A stretch of 64,000 nt of DNA, from contig NZ_CANLBS010000010.1 in NCBI RefSeq assembly GCF_947488945.1, positions 62,001 to 126,000 on the forward strand. The letters are read 5' to 3'. Positions 42,193-64,000 of this stretch are shown here, piece after piece (position 1 is the first letter of the stretch; each line of letters starts with the position of its first letter). The DNA comes from an uncultured Streptomyces sp. (GTDB taxonomy: Bacteria; Actinomycetota; Actinomycetes; Streptomycetales; Streptomycetaceae). Under the pieces are notes generated by a model. The model did no database searches. It was not told the origin of the DNA and saw only the letters and a program-made list of their open reading frames with translations. The translations under genes and the position numbers were made by a program.

Positions 42193-42429
42193 ATGCTCCG
42201 CAACGGAATCGAGCCGTGGCACCTGCTGATCGTGGCGGTCGTGGTCGTCGTGATGTTCGGGTCCAAGAAGCTGCCGGACACCGCGCGTGCGCTGGGCCAG
42301 TCGCTGCGCGTCCTGAAGAGCGAGGCGCGTGCCATGAAGGCCGACGGCGAAGCCACCCCCGCCGCCGCGGCCCGGCAGGCCGACGCCGCGCCGCCCGCCC
42401 CCGCGCCGGCCGCGGCGGAGACCCGGTAG
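42193..42429 (+). CDS. tatA: TatA-type Sec-independent translocase subunit
   Basis: A 78-residue protein with the TatA plan: short N-terminus, one membrane helix (PWHLLIVAVVVVVMFG), the FG hinge, an amphipathic helix (SKKLPDTARALGQSLRVLKSE) in segments, and an acidic to Ala/Pro-rich tail. TatA oligomers form the twin-arginine pore with TatC. No tatB or tatC is adjacent, so it is probably a second or scattered tatA copy. The start is ATG 42193 with GGAGAAGAGG upstream. Confidence 0.88.
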   Translation: MLRNGIEPWHLLIVAVVVVVMFGSKKLPDTARALGQSLRVLKSEARAMKADGEATPAAAARQADAAPPAPAPAAAETR

Positions 42430-42525
42430 GGGAACGCCCGCCGCGAGGCGGTGCGCTCCCGCAACGCGTACGCGTGCCCGGCCCCGGCTGCCGCCCCGCG
42501 CGGCCCTTCGTCAGGCCGCGGATCG

Positions 42526-43392
42526 TCAGGCCGCGGACCGCTCCACCGGGATCCACAGCTCGGCGTCGGCCCGCTTCCCGTCGGCGTCCAGCCGCACGCT
42601 CAGGATCTCGGGTCCGGGCCTGGTGGCGTAGGGGTTCGACGGGAACCACTCGGTGAACACGTCCCGCCACAGGTACTGGAGCGCCTGCGGGAAGGGGCCG
42701 GAGTACTCGAACACGGCCCAGGCGCCGGGCGGCACGTCCAGGGCGTCCATGTCCTCGGGCACCTCGGCGCCCGTCACCGCCCCGTGGTAGTAGTCGAGTT
42801 CGGTTCCCTCGGCCCGGCTCGGGTCGAGCTGGTCGCTCACCGCGACGATGCCCGCCGGTTCCTGGTCGGCCAGGGCGGCGATGCGTCGCAGCGTGTCCTT
42901 GCCGATACCGCGGATGAAGTCGCCGATCGCGGGGTTCGCGCCCTCGTGGACGAGCGGTACCCGCGCCTTCCTGCCGACCACCCGGAAGGCTCCCTTGTCC
43001 ACGATCCGGTAGCGCATGCTGCTGTTCCCTTCGACGACGAGGCGGAAGGACATCCGTTGCTGGGAGTGCAGGGCCGCACCCGTCCGCCGGGCCTCGCCGG
43101 GGCCCACGCCGTGCATGGCGCGGAACGCCCGTGCGAACGCCTCGCCCGAGCTGTAGCCGTAGCGCGTCGCGATGTCGAGCAGCGTCCGCTCGCCGGCGAG
43201 CACCTCGGCGCCCGCGAGGGTCAGCCGTCTGCGCCGGACGTACTCCGACAGCGGAAGACCCGCCAGTGCAGAGAACATCCGGCGGAAGTGGTACTCCGAC
43301 GTCGTCGCGAGGCGCGCGAGCGCGGGCACGTCGATCGGTCGGTCGAGGTGCGACTCGATGTGCTCCATGGCCTGGTTCAGCCCGTCCAGCAT
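42526..43392 (-). CDS. AraC-family regulator with GyrI-like effector domain
   Basis: A 288-residue protein. The N-terminal AraC double HTH (~1-105) has DVPALARLATTSEYHFRRMF and DIATRYGYSSGEAFARAFR. The C-terminal GyrI-like/Rob-type domain (~125-285) has FRVVGRKARVP and an ending AELWIPVE. This order (DNA-binding domain first) is that of SoxS/Rob-GyrI regulators that sense lipophilic or cationic compounds. Its own target is not obvious. The gene before the start is a leftward DUF3253 protein 103 nt away, possibly on the same transcript. Confidence 0.88.
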   Translation of the reverse strand: MLDGLNQAMEHIESHLDRPIDVPALARLATTSEYHFRRMFSALAGLPLSEYVRRRRLTLAGAEVLAGERTLLDIATRYGYSSGEAFARAFRAMHGVGPGEARRTGAALHSQQRMSFRLVVEGNSSMRYRIVDKGAFRVVGRKARVPLVHEGANPAIGDFIRGIGKDTLRRIAALADQEPAGIVAVSDQLDPSRAEGTELDYYHGAVTGAEVPEDMDALDVPPGAWAVFEYSGPFPQALQYLWRDVFTEWFPSNPYATRPGPEILSVRLDADGKRADAELWIPVERSAA

Positions 43393-43495
43393 CCCGGACT
43401 CCTTCCCTTACGGACCTCACGGTAGAAAGGACCCGGCCCGCCGGACCCGACATCCTGTGCCCGATGCGGTGGGGTGGGGACGGGTCGTGCGGCGG

Positions 43496-43768
43496 TCAGC
43501 GGGCGCGGCGGATGCGGATCGGGCCCCGGGCGGTGCGGGGGTCGACGGCACGGCCGCCCTGCGTGATCTCCACCTCGCCGCCGGCCACGAGCCGGCGGGC
43601 GGCCTCGCGGGCCGGCTCCATGAGGTGCCGCCAGCCGTCGTCGTCCCCGTCGTACGCCGCGCGCGCGGCGTCGGAGGGGCAGATCGTCGCGGTCGGGGCG
43701 CGGGCGTCCAGCAGTTCGAGGATGGTGCGTTCCAGCCGTCGGCCGGTCCGCCGTCCGGTGTCCGTCAT
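43496..43768 (-). CDS. DUF3253 protein
   Basis: A 90-residue protein of the DUF3253 family. The conserved stretches are LERTILELLDARAPTATICPSDAARA in segments, then WRHLMEPAREAARRLVAGGEVEITQGG and a basic end. It looks like a small winged-helix-type fold. Its function is unknown. The start is ATG 43768, 84 nt from the divergent sirtuin gene. Confidence 0.8.
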   Translation of the reverse strand: MTDTGRRTGRRLERTILELLDARAPTATICPSDAARAAYDGDDDGWRHLMEPAREAARRLVAGGEVEITQGGRAVDPRTARGPIRIRRAR

Positions 43769-43852
43769 GCCACCAGTCTCACACCGGTGCCCGTCGGGCG
43801 GGTGACGCGGCGCGGGCCGGGCGGGCGCGGCGGGTTTCCGTACCCTGGGGGC

Positions 43853-44758
43853 ATGCGTATGCGCCCCACCCTGAGCTGGACCCCGCCCGCGGACCTGCCG
43901 CCGGGCACCACCGACCCGGAGCCGGTCGCCGAAGCACTGGCCGTGGGCGGGGTGCTGGTGCTGAGCGGGGCGGGCATCTCCACGGAGTCGGGCATCCCCG
44001 ACTACCGGGGCGACGGCGGCAGCCTGAGCCGGCACACCCCGATGACGTACCAGGACTTCACGACGAGCGCGCGGGCCCGGCGGCGTTACTGGGCGCGCAG
44101 CCACCTCGGGTGGCGCACCTTCGGCCGGGCCCGGCCGAACGCGGGGCACCGGGCGGTGGCCGCGTTCGGACGGCACGGGCTGCTGTCGGGGGTGATCACG
44201 CAGAACGTCGACGGGCTGCACCAGGCCGCCGGCAGTCAGGGCGTGGTGGAGTTGCACGGGAGCCTCGACCGGGTCGTCTGTTTGACCTGCGGCACGTTCA
44301 GCGCGCGCCGGGAACTGGCCGGGCGGCTGGAGGAGGCCAATCCGGGGTTCTCGCCGGTGGCCGCCGGGATCAATCCGGACGGCGACGCGGACCTCACCGA
44401 CGAGCAGGTCGGGGACTTCCACGTGGTGCCCTGCACGGTCTGTGGCGGCGTCCTCAAGCCGGACGTGGTCTTCTTCGGCGAGTCGGTGCCGCCGGCGCGG
44501 GTCGAGGAGTGCCGGGAGCTGGTCCGGGGGGCGGCTTCGGTGCTCGTCCTCGGATCGTCGCTGACGGTGATGTCCGGGTTGCGGTTCGTGCGCCAGGCGG
44601 ACCAGGCGGGCACTCCGGTGCTGATCGTGAACCGGGACGCGACTCGCGGCGACCGGCACGCCGTCACCCGCGTCGCGCTCCCGCTGGGGAAGACCCTGAC
44701 CGCGGTGGCGGAACGGCTGGGCGTCGGTCTGGACGGCGGGGCGCCGGCCAAGGGGTGA
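43853..44758 (+). CDS. Sir2-family NAD+-dependent protein deacetylase
   Basis: A 301-residue sirtuin. The NAD site is GAGIS (39-43) with GIPDYRG, then TQNVDGLH (116-123) and the catalytic H135 (ELHGS). A structural zinc is held by C143/C146 (VCLTC) and C194/C197 (PCTVCGG). FFGESVPP and VLGSSLTVMSG are family features. It removes acyl groups from lysines, forming O-acetyl-ADP-ribose. The start is ATG 43853; a second ATG two codons on is possible. It ends at a hairpin shared with the convergent NRPS operon. Confidence 0.92.
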   Translation: MRMRPTLSWTPPADLPPGTTDPEPVAEALAVGGVLVLSGAGISTESGIPDYRGDGGSLSRHTPMTYQDFTTSARARRRYWARSHLGWRTFGRARPNAGHRAVAAFGRHGLLSGVITQNVDGLHQAAGSQGVVELHGSLDRVVCLTCGTFSARRELAGRLEEANPGFSPVAAGINPDGDADLTDEQVGDFHVVPCTVCGGVLKPDVVFFGESVPPARVEECRELVRGAASVLVLGSSLTVMSGLRFVRQADQAGTPVLIVNRDATRGDRHAVTRVALPLGKTLTAVAERLGVGLDGGAPAKG

Positions 44759-44798
44759 TCCGGTCCCCCTCCCGGCAGATCCCCCGCGGTGCCGTGAC

Positions 44799-44836
44799 CC
44801 GGTCCCGGACGGCCGGAGCGGGCCGTCCGGGACCGG
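44799..44836. terminator. Convergent terminator between sirtuin and NRPS operon
   Basis: A perfect 16-bp inverted repeat (arm CCGGTCCCGGACGGCC) with a 6-nt loop lies just after the NRPS stop and 41 nt after the sirtuin stop. Confidence 0.7.
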
Positions 44837-44842
44837 TGGGGG

Positions 44843-45960
44843 CTATGTCCGGGCACGGGCTCCCCCCGGCACGGGCAGGAAGCCCGTGCGGTGGAAGTAC
44901 GTGAGGTAGCGGGTGAGGGTGTCGTCGGTCAGTGGCGGCAGGCGCACGCCCAGCGCTTCGACGGCCGCGGCCGTCCTGCTGGAGTCGAAGGCCCGGTGGT
45001 GTGCGGGTCCCTGGGCGGCCGGCGACGCGTCGCCGAGGAACAGCTGGGCGGCGTTGTCCCGCTGCGCCGCGACGAGGGTCCGCCAGTGGTCGGCCGGGAC
45101 GGTGCGCAGGTCGTGGCCCAGCCGCGCGGCCACCTCGAACACGCGGTCCAGGCCCGGCGCCTCGGGGTGGGTGAAGTGGTACGTCTCCGATCCGGCCGGG
45201 CGGGACGTGAAGAGCGCCACGACCGCCCTGGAGACGTGGTTCACGGGGACCCAGTCCGTCGACCCGTGCGGGAGGTCCGGGACGGCGCCGGCCTGGAGGC
45301 AGCCCTTGACGAGCTGCCACAGCAGGTCGCGGTCCTGGCAGGCTCCGGTGGTGGTGTCCCCGCTGATGCGTCCGGGGCGGTGGACGGTGACCGGCAGGCC
45401 TCGTTCGCGGGCCAGGGACACGAGCCCTTCGGCGACCCACTTGCTGCGGGCGTACCCGTCGGGCAGGTCGGGCGCCGGTCCGGTCGGGGTCTGCTCGGTG
45501 ACGGGCCCGGCACCGGGACCGGAGACGGGGGCGTAGACGCTGGTGGTCGAGACGTAGTGCATGCCGGGGGAAGCCGATTCGGCGAGCAGGCGCAGGAGCT
45601 CTTCGGTGCCGGCCACGTTGGGGGCGCGCAACTCCGCGTATCCGGCCGCGAAGTTGACGCGTGCGCCGTTGTGCAGGACGGGGCCGAGGCGCCGGACCAG
45701 GGCAGCCCGGTCCTCGGGGGACAGGCCGAGGCCGGGAGCGGCGAGGTCGCCGGGGACGGGCCGGACCAGGTCGGCGTACCGGGGGTGCCACAGGCCGTAG
45801 CGTTCCAGGTTGGCGCGCAGCCGGTCGGCCGCGCTCCGGGCGTCCCCGGCCCGGACGAGGCAGTCGACGGGGCCGCCGGTGGCCTCGATGAGGTCGCGCA
45901 GCAGGAAGGCGCCGAGGAAGCCCGACGCCCCGGTGAGGAAGGGTCGGGGGGCGGGTCGGG
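44843..45960 (-). other. Terminal thioester reductase (R) domain
   Basis: It begins PFLTGASGFLGAFLLRDL, with the Rossmann glycine loop, and contains VSTTSVYAP and Y-x3-K (YARSKW), the extended-SDR catalytic pair. It is of the MxcG/Lys2/thioester-reductase type and hydride-releases the peptidyl thioester. No further T, C or TE domain follows, so this is the release step. Confidence 0.9.
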
Positions 45961-48900
45961 CGGGCCTCCGGGCGGGCTCCGGCACCGTGTGGTGCCGGCG
46001 GGAGATCTCGGGTGCCAGTCTGACCTCGGCGGCGAGATCGGGTCCGGCGGCGTCCGGAAGGGGCTCCTGCCCCGGCGTGCCGCGCAGGAGGCGGTCGACG
46101 CCCTGGACCGTCGGCGCGGCGAACAGGGCGCGCAGCGAGGGGCGCCGGCCGCACCGCTCGCCGATGCGGCGGGCCAGGGTCACGGCGAGCAGCGAGTGGC
46201 CGCCGAGGGCGAAGAAGTCGTCGGTGACGCCCACCTCCGGGACGCCGAGGGTCTGGGCGAACACCTCGCACAGCGTCCGCTCCCGGGCGGTGCGCGGTGC
46301 GACGCCGCCGGACGGCGCGGGCCGGCCGGGTGCGGGCAGGGCGCGGCGGTCGGTCTTGCCGTTGGGCGTGAGGGGCAGGGCGCCCAGGCGTACGAGGACG
46401 GCGGGGACCATGTGGGCGGGCAGGGCGGCGGCGAGCCGGGCCCGCACCTCGGTGTCGTCCGGGGCGGTCGCGCCTTCCGCGGGAACGAGGTAGGCGACCA
46501 GGCGGCGGTCGCCGGGCCGGTCCTCGCGGACGACGGCGCACGCGGCGGCGATGCCCGGCAGGGCGGTGAGCAGGGCCTCGATCTCGCCCGGTTCGATCCG
46601 GAAGCCGCGCAGTTTGACCTGGTCGTCGACGCGCGAGACGTAGACGAGTTCGCCGTCCGGGGTCCACCGGGCCAGGTCGCCGGTGCGGTACATGCGGCCG
46701 CCGGCACGGTCGGAGGGGTCGGCCACGAAGCGGGAGGCGGTCAGCCCGGGGCGGCCGTGGTAGCCGCGGGCGACGCCCTCGCCGGACACGTACAGCTCGC
46801 CGACGACTCCGGGCGGGACGGGGGCGAGCCGGTCGTCCAGGACCTGGACGCGGGTGCCGTCGACGGGGACGCCGATGGGCACGGTGCGCTCCGGGGCCAG
46901 GGGCCCGGCGGCGTGCTGGAAGGCGCTCATGGTGGCGCAGACCGTCGTCTCGGTGGGGCCGTAGGCGTTGACGACGTCGCGGTCGCGCGCCCAGTCGCGG
47001 ACCAGGGCCGGGGTGCACGCCTCACCGGCGAGGACGATCGTGGTCCCGGCGGGGAGCGACTCGGGCGGCATCACGGCGAGGACGGCGGGCGGCAGCGTGA
47101 GGTGGGTGACGCCCCGCTCGCGCACCAGGGCGGCGAGGGTGGGGCCGGGCATGAGGGCGTCGCGCCCGTCGATCTCCAGGCAGGCGCCCGAGAGCACCCC
47201 CATGCACAGCTCCCAGAACGCGGCGTCGAAGCTGACCGAGGCCATGTGCAGGACACGGCTTCCCGGTCCGGCGCTCAGGCGGCCGCTCTGGGTCCCTGCC
47301 ATGGCGGCGACGCCCCGGTGGGTGACCACGACGCCCTTGGGGCGGCCGGTGGAGCCCGAGGTGTAGATGACGTACGCCGGATGCTCCGGAAGGACGGCCG
47401 CCGCGGGTCCGGGCGAGAACGCGTCTGCGGGGACGTCCAGGTGGAGGTGGGGCACGTCGGTCCCGGGGAGGCGGCGGTGGACGTCGGACGTGGTCAGCAG
47501 GAGACGCGGCCGGGCGTCCTCGATCATGTACGACAACCGCTCCGCCGGGTAGTCGGGGTCGAGCGGTACGTAGGCCGCGCCGGCCGCGAGGACGCCGAGG
47601 AGGGCGACGACGAGTTCGTGGGTGCGGGGCAGCGCCACGGCGATCCGGTCCTCGGGGCCCGCCCCCAGCGCGGTGAGCCGGCGGGCGAGGGCGTCGGCGC
47701 GCCGGGCGAGTTCCGCGTAGCTGAGGGTGGTGGTCGCGTCGCGGACCGCCGGGGCGTCCGGCGTCCGCCGGACCCGTTGCGCGAGGAGGGCCGGGACGGT
47801 CGCCGCGGCCTGTTCCGGAGCCGGGCCGGTCCCCCACGCGCGGATACGGGTGTGTTCGGCGGCGGTGAGCACGTCGTGGCCGTGCAGCGGGCGGTCCGGG
47901 TCGGCGCAGACGGCGGCGAGCAGCAGGACGAGCCTGCCCGCGAGGTCGCGGACGGTCCCGGCGTCGAAGAGTTCCGTCGCGTAGTCGACCGAGGCGGTCA
48001 TGCCGTCGGGCGCGCCGGTGGTGTCGAAGGTCTCGGTGAAGGTGAACGAGAGGTCGAACTTGGCCACGCGGGGGTCGACCGGGAGGCCGGTGGCAGTGAG
48101 GCCGGGGAGGTCGAGGGCGGTGGCGGGTGTGTGGTTCTGGAGCACCAGCATGGTCTGGAAGAGCGGATGGTGGTTCTGCGAGCGGGCGGGGTTGAGGAGT
48201 TCCACCAGGTGCTCGAAGGGGACGTCCTGGTGGGCGTAGGCGGAGAGGTCGAAGTCCTTCACCCTGCCGAGGAGTTCGCTGAAGGTGGGATCACCCGACA
48301 GGTCGGTGCGCAGGACGAGGGTGTTCACGAAGAGACCGACCAGGTCGGAGGCGGCCTCGTCGGTCCGGCCGGCGACCGCGGTGCCCAGGGGGATGTCGTC
48401 GCCGGCCCCGTGCCGTTGCAGCACGACCGCCAGCGCGGCCTGGAGGACCATGAAGACGCTGCTCCCGGTGGCGCGGGCGAGGCCCGCGACGCCGCGGGCG
48501 GTGGTGCGGTCCAGGGCGAAGTCGTGGGTGGCGCCGGTGTGCCGGGGCACGGCGGGGCGCGGGCGGTCCCACGGCAGGTCGATCACCTCCGGGAGGCCTT
48601 GCAACGCTGTTCGCCAGTGGGCGAGTTGGCGCGTCAGGAGACTGTCGGGGTCGCGGTCGTCGCCGAGCAGGCGGTGCTGCCAGAGCGTGTGGTCGGCGTA
48701 GTCGACGGGGAGGGGGGCCCAGGTGGGTGCCCGGCCCTCGGCACGGGCGCGGTAGGCGGTGGCGAGGTCCCGGCCGAGGGGCGCCAGTGACGAGCCGTCC
48801 GCGGCGATGTGGTGGATCACCAGGACCAGGACGTGGGTGTGCGGGGCCGTGCGCAGCAGGGTCGCCCGGAGCGGGATGCGCTGTTCGACGTCGATCGGCT

Positions 48901-51900
48901 CCGTGGCGGCGGCGGTGATCCGGTCGGCCAGCTTGTCCTCGTCGACGGTTTCGAGGACGAAGGGGAGGCGGACGTCGTCGGTCGCCGTGACGTGCTGGCA
49001 CGGACCGCCGTCGGTCTCGGGGAACACGGTGCGCAGCGCGGCGTGCCGGTCGACGACGTCCCGCACGGCCCGGCGCAGCGCGTCCGTGTCGAGTGCGCCG
49101 TCCAGGCGTACGGCGAAGGGGATGTGGTAGGTGGCGGAGGGGCCTTCCAGCCGGTGCAGGAACCACAGGCGCCGCTGGGCGTGCGACAGCGGCAGCGCGG
49201 AGGGCCGCTCCTGCGGGACGAGTGCGGGGCGCACGGGCCGGGCGGCGCCCTCCAGGACGGCGGCGAGCGAGGCGACCGTCGGGTGGTCGAAGAGGGTGCG
49301 GATGTCGGTCTCGGTGCCGAGCGCGGCGCGGACGCGGCCGGCGAGGCGGGTGGCGAGCAGGGAGTGGCCGCCGAGGGCGAAGAAGTTGTCGTCGACGCCG
49401 ACCCGGGCCACGCCGAGGACGTCGGCGAACAGCCCGGCGAGGATCTCCTCGCGGCCGTCGCGCGGCGGCCTGCCTCCGGTGGGCCGGGGGCCGGCGGGTG
49501 CGGGCAGGGCGGCCCGGTCGACTTTGCCGTTGGGCGTCAGCGGCAGCGCGTCGAGCGTCTGGACGAGGCTCGGCACCATGGGGGCGGGCAGCCGGCGTCC
49601 GACGTGGGCGGTCAGCCGGGCGGGGTCCGGGGTGTGGCCGGGTGCGGGGACGACGTAGGCGGTGAGGGTGCGGTCGCCGGGCAGGTCCTCCCTGACCAGG
49701 ACGCAGGCGGCGCGCACGGAGGGGTCGGTGAGGAGCACCGCCTCGATCTCGGCGGGCTCGATGCGGTGGCCGCGCAGTTTGATCTGCTGGTCGGCCCGTG
49801 CGACGTAGTGCAGGGATCCGTCGGCGTCCCGGCGGACCAGGTCGCCGGTGCGGTACATGCGCGTCCCGTCCCCCGCGAAGGGGTCGGCGACGAAGCGGCT
49901 CGCGGTGAGGCCGGGACGGCCCAGGTAGCCGCGTGCGACACCGGGCCCGGCGACGTACAGCTCGCCCTCGGCGCCGGCGGGCGCCGGGCGCAGCGCCGTG
50001 TCCAGGACGTACACGCGCACGCCGTCGAGCGGCTCCCCCAGCGGTGCCACGCCGCCGGGGGCGTCGGGCCGCACGTGGTGGGCGGTGGCGAAGGTGGTGG
50101 TCTCGGTGGGCCCGTAGACGTTCAGGAACCGGGTGCCGGGGTGGGCGGCGGCGAGGCGCTGGAGGACGTCGGGAGCGGCCGCCTCGCCGCCGGAGGCGAC
50201 CAGGCGCAGCAGTCCGAGGGCGTCGGGGTCGGTCTCGGCGACGGCGTTGAACAGGCCGGTCGTCAGGAACGCCGCCGTCACTCCGTGGCGGGCGACGGCG
50301 TCGCGGAGCACGGCGGGCTGCAGGGCGCCCTCGGGGGCGACGACGACGCGGCCGCCGTTGCACAGGGGCGCCCAGATCTCGAAGGTGGAGGCGTCGAAGG
50401 CGTACGCGGAGTGCATCAGCACGGTGTCGGCCGCCCCGTCGCCCCACCGGTGGTCGGCGGCGAGGGCGGCGACGTCGGCGTGGGTGACGCCGACCGCCTT
50501 GGGCAGACCGGTGGAGCCGGAGGTGAACATGATGTACGCGAGACGGTCTTGGCCCGTGACGGCGGGCAGCGGTCCGACGGGGAGCGGGGTCTCCTCGCGG
50601 GGCCGGCCCCCGGTGTCGACGGTCACCACGGACGTGCCGGGCCCGAGGGCGCGCACCCAGGGGTGCGTCCGGGTGGTCGCGTCGACGATCAGCACCCGGA
50701 GGGCGGCCGCTTCGGCGACCCGGTCGAGGCGCTCGGCGGGCCAGCTCGGATCGAGGGGCACGTAGGCCGCACCCGCCCGCAGGGCCGCCAGGGGGGCGGT
50801 GACCTGGGCCGCCGAACGGCCCAGCAGGATGCCGATTCCGTCCTCGGCTCCCGCGCCCGCACCGACCAGCGTCCCGGCCAGAGCGTCCGACGCCGCGCAC
50901 AGTTGCCGGTACGTCAGCACCTGCGCCGGTCCGGCGACGGCCACCGCGTCGGGGTGGCGTGCCGCCCGCCGGGCGACGGTCTCCGGGAGGCTGGTGCCGT
51001 GCGGAGCCGGTCCGGCGCCGCGCCCCAGGGCGAGAAGGGTGTCCTGTTCCCCCTCCAGGAGCACGGGAACGGTGTCCGCCGGACGCTCCAGGTCCTCGGC
51101 CATCGCCGTGAGCAGCCCGCGCAGTCGGGCGGCCGTGCCGGCCGTGGTGCCGCGGTCGAAGACGGAGGCCCGGTAGCCGAAGGTGATCTTCAGGGTGTCG
51201 CCGGGGGCGACGGTGAGGGTGAGGGGGTAGTGGGCCGCGTCCGTGCCGCTGAATCCGGTGACGGCGAGTCCGGGCAGCCCTTGCTGGGCGGTGCGCAGGG
51301 CCTCGGCGTCCATCGGGTAGTTCTCGAACACGGTGAGGGTGTCGAAGAGTTCGTCCAGGCCGGTGGTGGCGCGTATCTCGGTCAGGCCGACGTGCTGGCT
51401 GCCGAGGAGCCGGCCCTGTTCCTCCTGGAGCCGGGTCAGGAGTGCCGCCACGCTCTCGCCGGGCTCCGGGCGCAGCCGTACCGGGACGGTGTTGATGAAC
51501 AGGCCGACCATCGTCTCGATGCCGGGAATCTCCGGCGGCCGGCCGGACACGGTGGTTCCGAACACGACGTCCCGGCGTCCGGTGAGAGCGGCCAGCAGCA
51601 GCCCCCAGGCGCCCTGCACCACCGTGTTGAGGGTGATGCGGTGGGCGCGGGCCGTCGCGCGCAGGCGGCCGGTCGTGGCCGCGTCCAGTTCGAGGACGAG
51701 GGTGTCCGGCAGTTCGCCTGCCCCGGGTGCCGCTCCGTCGGCGGCGCGGCCGGCCAGCAGGGTCGGCCCTTCGATCCCCGCCAGTGCGGTGCGCCAGGCG
51801 GACAGGGCGGCGGGGCGGTCCTGCTGGGCCAGCCACCCGAGATAGGTGCGGTACGGGGTGACGCGCGGCAGGGTGCCGTCGTCGCCCCCTCGGGCGTACA

Positions 51901-52386
51901 GCTCGAAGAGTTCGCGTACGAGCAGGGGCATCGACCAGCCGTCGAGGAGCAGGTGATGGCTCGTCATGACGAGCGTGGCGCGCCGCGGCGCGGTGCGCAG
52001 CAGGGTGAACCTCATCAGCGGCGGGGTGGTGAGGTCGAAGCGCCGGACCCGGTCGGCGGCGAGGAACGCGGTGAGGCGCTGCCCGGTCGTGGCGTCGCCG
52101 TCCGCGCGGGTCAGGTCGCGCTCCTCCAGCGGCGTGGGCACCTCGGCGGCCACCGCCTGCACGGGTTCGTCCAGGTCCTCGTGGAGGAACCCGGCCCGCA
52201 GGTTCGCGTGCCGCCCCAGCAGGGCGGCGACGGCGGCCCGCAGCGCGGGGACGTCGACGTGCCCTTCGAGGTCGAAGGCGAACTGCGCGGTGTAGACGTC
52301 CACCGCCTCGGAGTCGTACAGCGCGTGGAACAGCATCCCCGCCTGGAGCGGTGTCAGCGGCAGTACGTCTTCCAGTCGGAACCCGG

Positions 52387-52390
<4 letters not shown>
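44843..52390 (-). CDS. NRPS, C-A-T-C-A-T-R, terminal reductase release
   Basis: A 2515-residue synthetase with two modules and a C-terminal thioester reductase. The first C domain opens LPLTPLQAGMLFHALYD and has HHLLLDGWS; the second opens LPLSHAQRRLWFL with HHIAADGSS. Both A domains carry YTSGSTG/FTSGSTG, YGPTETT and NGK motifs; both T domains have LGGHS. The last ~360 residues form an NAD(P)H-dependent R domain (TGASGFLG; YARSKW) in place of a thioesterase, so release should give an aldehyde or alcohol. GTG 52390 overlaps the upstream NRPS stop by 4 nt (GTGA), giving coupled translation and co-linear order. It is the last gene of the operon. Confidence 0.93.
45960..49200 (-). other. NRPS module 5: C-A-T, predicted phenylalanine
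   Basis: The A-domain binding-pocket residues read by alignment to GrsA are D-A-W-T-V-A-A-V-C plus the invariant K, the known Phe code of tyrocidine/bacitracin-type domains. The C domain is LCL-like (EGPSATYHIP), consistent with an L-configured donor. It directly precedes the R domain, so the C-terminal unit should be phenylalaninal or phenylalaninol. Confidence 0.75.
49200..52390 (-). other. NRPS module 4: C-A-T, predicted branched aliphatic residue
   Basis: The C domain starts with the short LTPLQAGMLFH form seen in domains that accept from an epimerase-containing module, matching the E domain at the end of the upstream protein. The A-domain pocket reads D-A-F-F-A-G-V-T-F(K), close to Ile/Val-type codes; the exact residue is uncertain. 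Confidence 0.55.

Positions 52391-64000
<11,610 letters not shown>

Noticed and set aside
42505..42540. Direct repeat of CGTCAGGCCGCGGA near the AraC stop codon
   Set aside because: Only two copies, one partly coding; no sign of a site-specific element or attachment site.
44891..48790. Very long open frames (over 1000 codons) on the plus strand opposite the NRPS genes, and similar ones opposite the hybrid kinase
   Set aside because: High-GC antisense shadows: Gly/Val/Arg/Asp-rich, no domains, no SD, while the minus strand has complete domain order.

Overview
The window is high-GC DNA with Streptomyces-type gene density. Signs of this are GTG/TTG starts, ATGA/GTGA/TGATG overlaps, strong SD sequences, an exact CebR-type operator, a PHO-box-like repeat and one rare TTA codon. 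I take it to be a Streptomyces chromosomal segment, probably accessory, because carbohydrate-active exoenzymes, regulators and a large non-ribosomal peptide synthetase (NRPS) locus dominate. No tRNA, rRNA, transposase or CRISPR array was seen.

Layout, left to right. 1-231: C-terminal end of a cytochrome P450. 0.5-2.6 kb: a coupled methyltransferase/RsgA pair read leftward behind a 22-codon leader ORF. 2.8-6.0 kb: a PucR-type regulator and a fold-type-III PLP decarboxylase. 6.2-9.4 kb: a small membrane protein and a three-gene ABC transporter. 9.6-12.3 kb: TetR, divergent from an SDR-EamA operon. 12.5-15.0 kb: a secreted PL9 pectate lyase and a quinone oxidoreductase. 15.2-20.1 kb: an ALDH-ADH-permease operon divergent from a TetR gene, with two 7-4-7 inverted repeats between them. 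20.2-22.8 kb: GH10 xylanase and AA10 LPMO, both with CBM2, behind an exact CebR box. 23.2-26.5 kb: a SpoIIE phosphatase, a beta-propeller phytase behind a PHO-like repeat, and a cupin. 26.5-31.8 kb: a 1382-residue hybrid kinase that also carries phosphatase and anti-sigma kinase modules, with STAS antagonists on both sides. 32-36.7 kb: GPP34, SDR, a small secreted protein, an alpha/beta hydrolase and IclR. 37.1-40.1 kb: pntAB. 40.5-44.8 kb: an MHS-family transporter, TatA, an AraC/GyrI regulator, a DUF3253 protein and a sirtuin.

44.8-64.0 kb, leftward, is an NRPS assembly line in two coupled genes. The upstream gene runs off the right edge and reads [A-tail]-T-C-A-T-C-A-T-C-A-T-E. The downstream gene reads C-A-T-C-A-T-R. 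Specificity residues read by eye suggest ...-Gln-(Ile/Val-like)-D-Gln-(Ile/Val-like)-Phe, released reductively by the terminal R domain as a peptide aldehyde or alcohol. The loading end and tailoring genes lie outside the window.

Regulation is unusually legible. Most operons have a visible operator or promoter, and most gene ends have a perfect GC-rich hairpin. Start codons were chosen by SD and family alignment and are flagged where uncertain.
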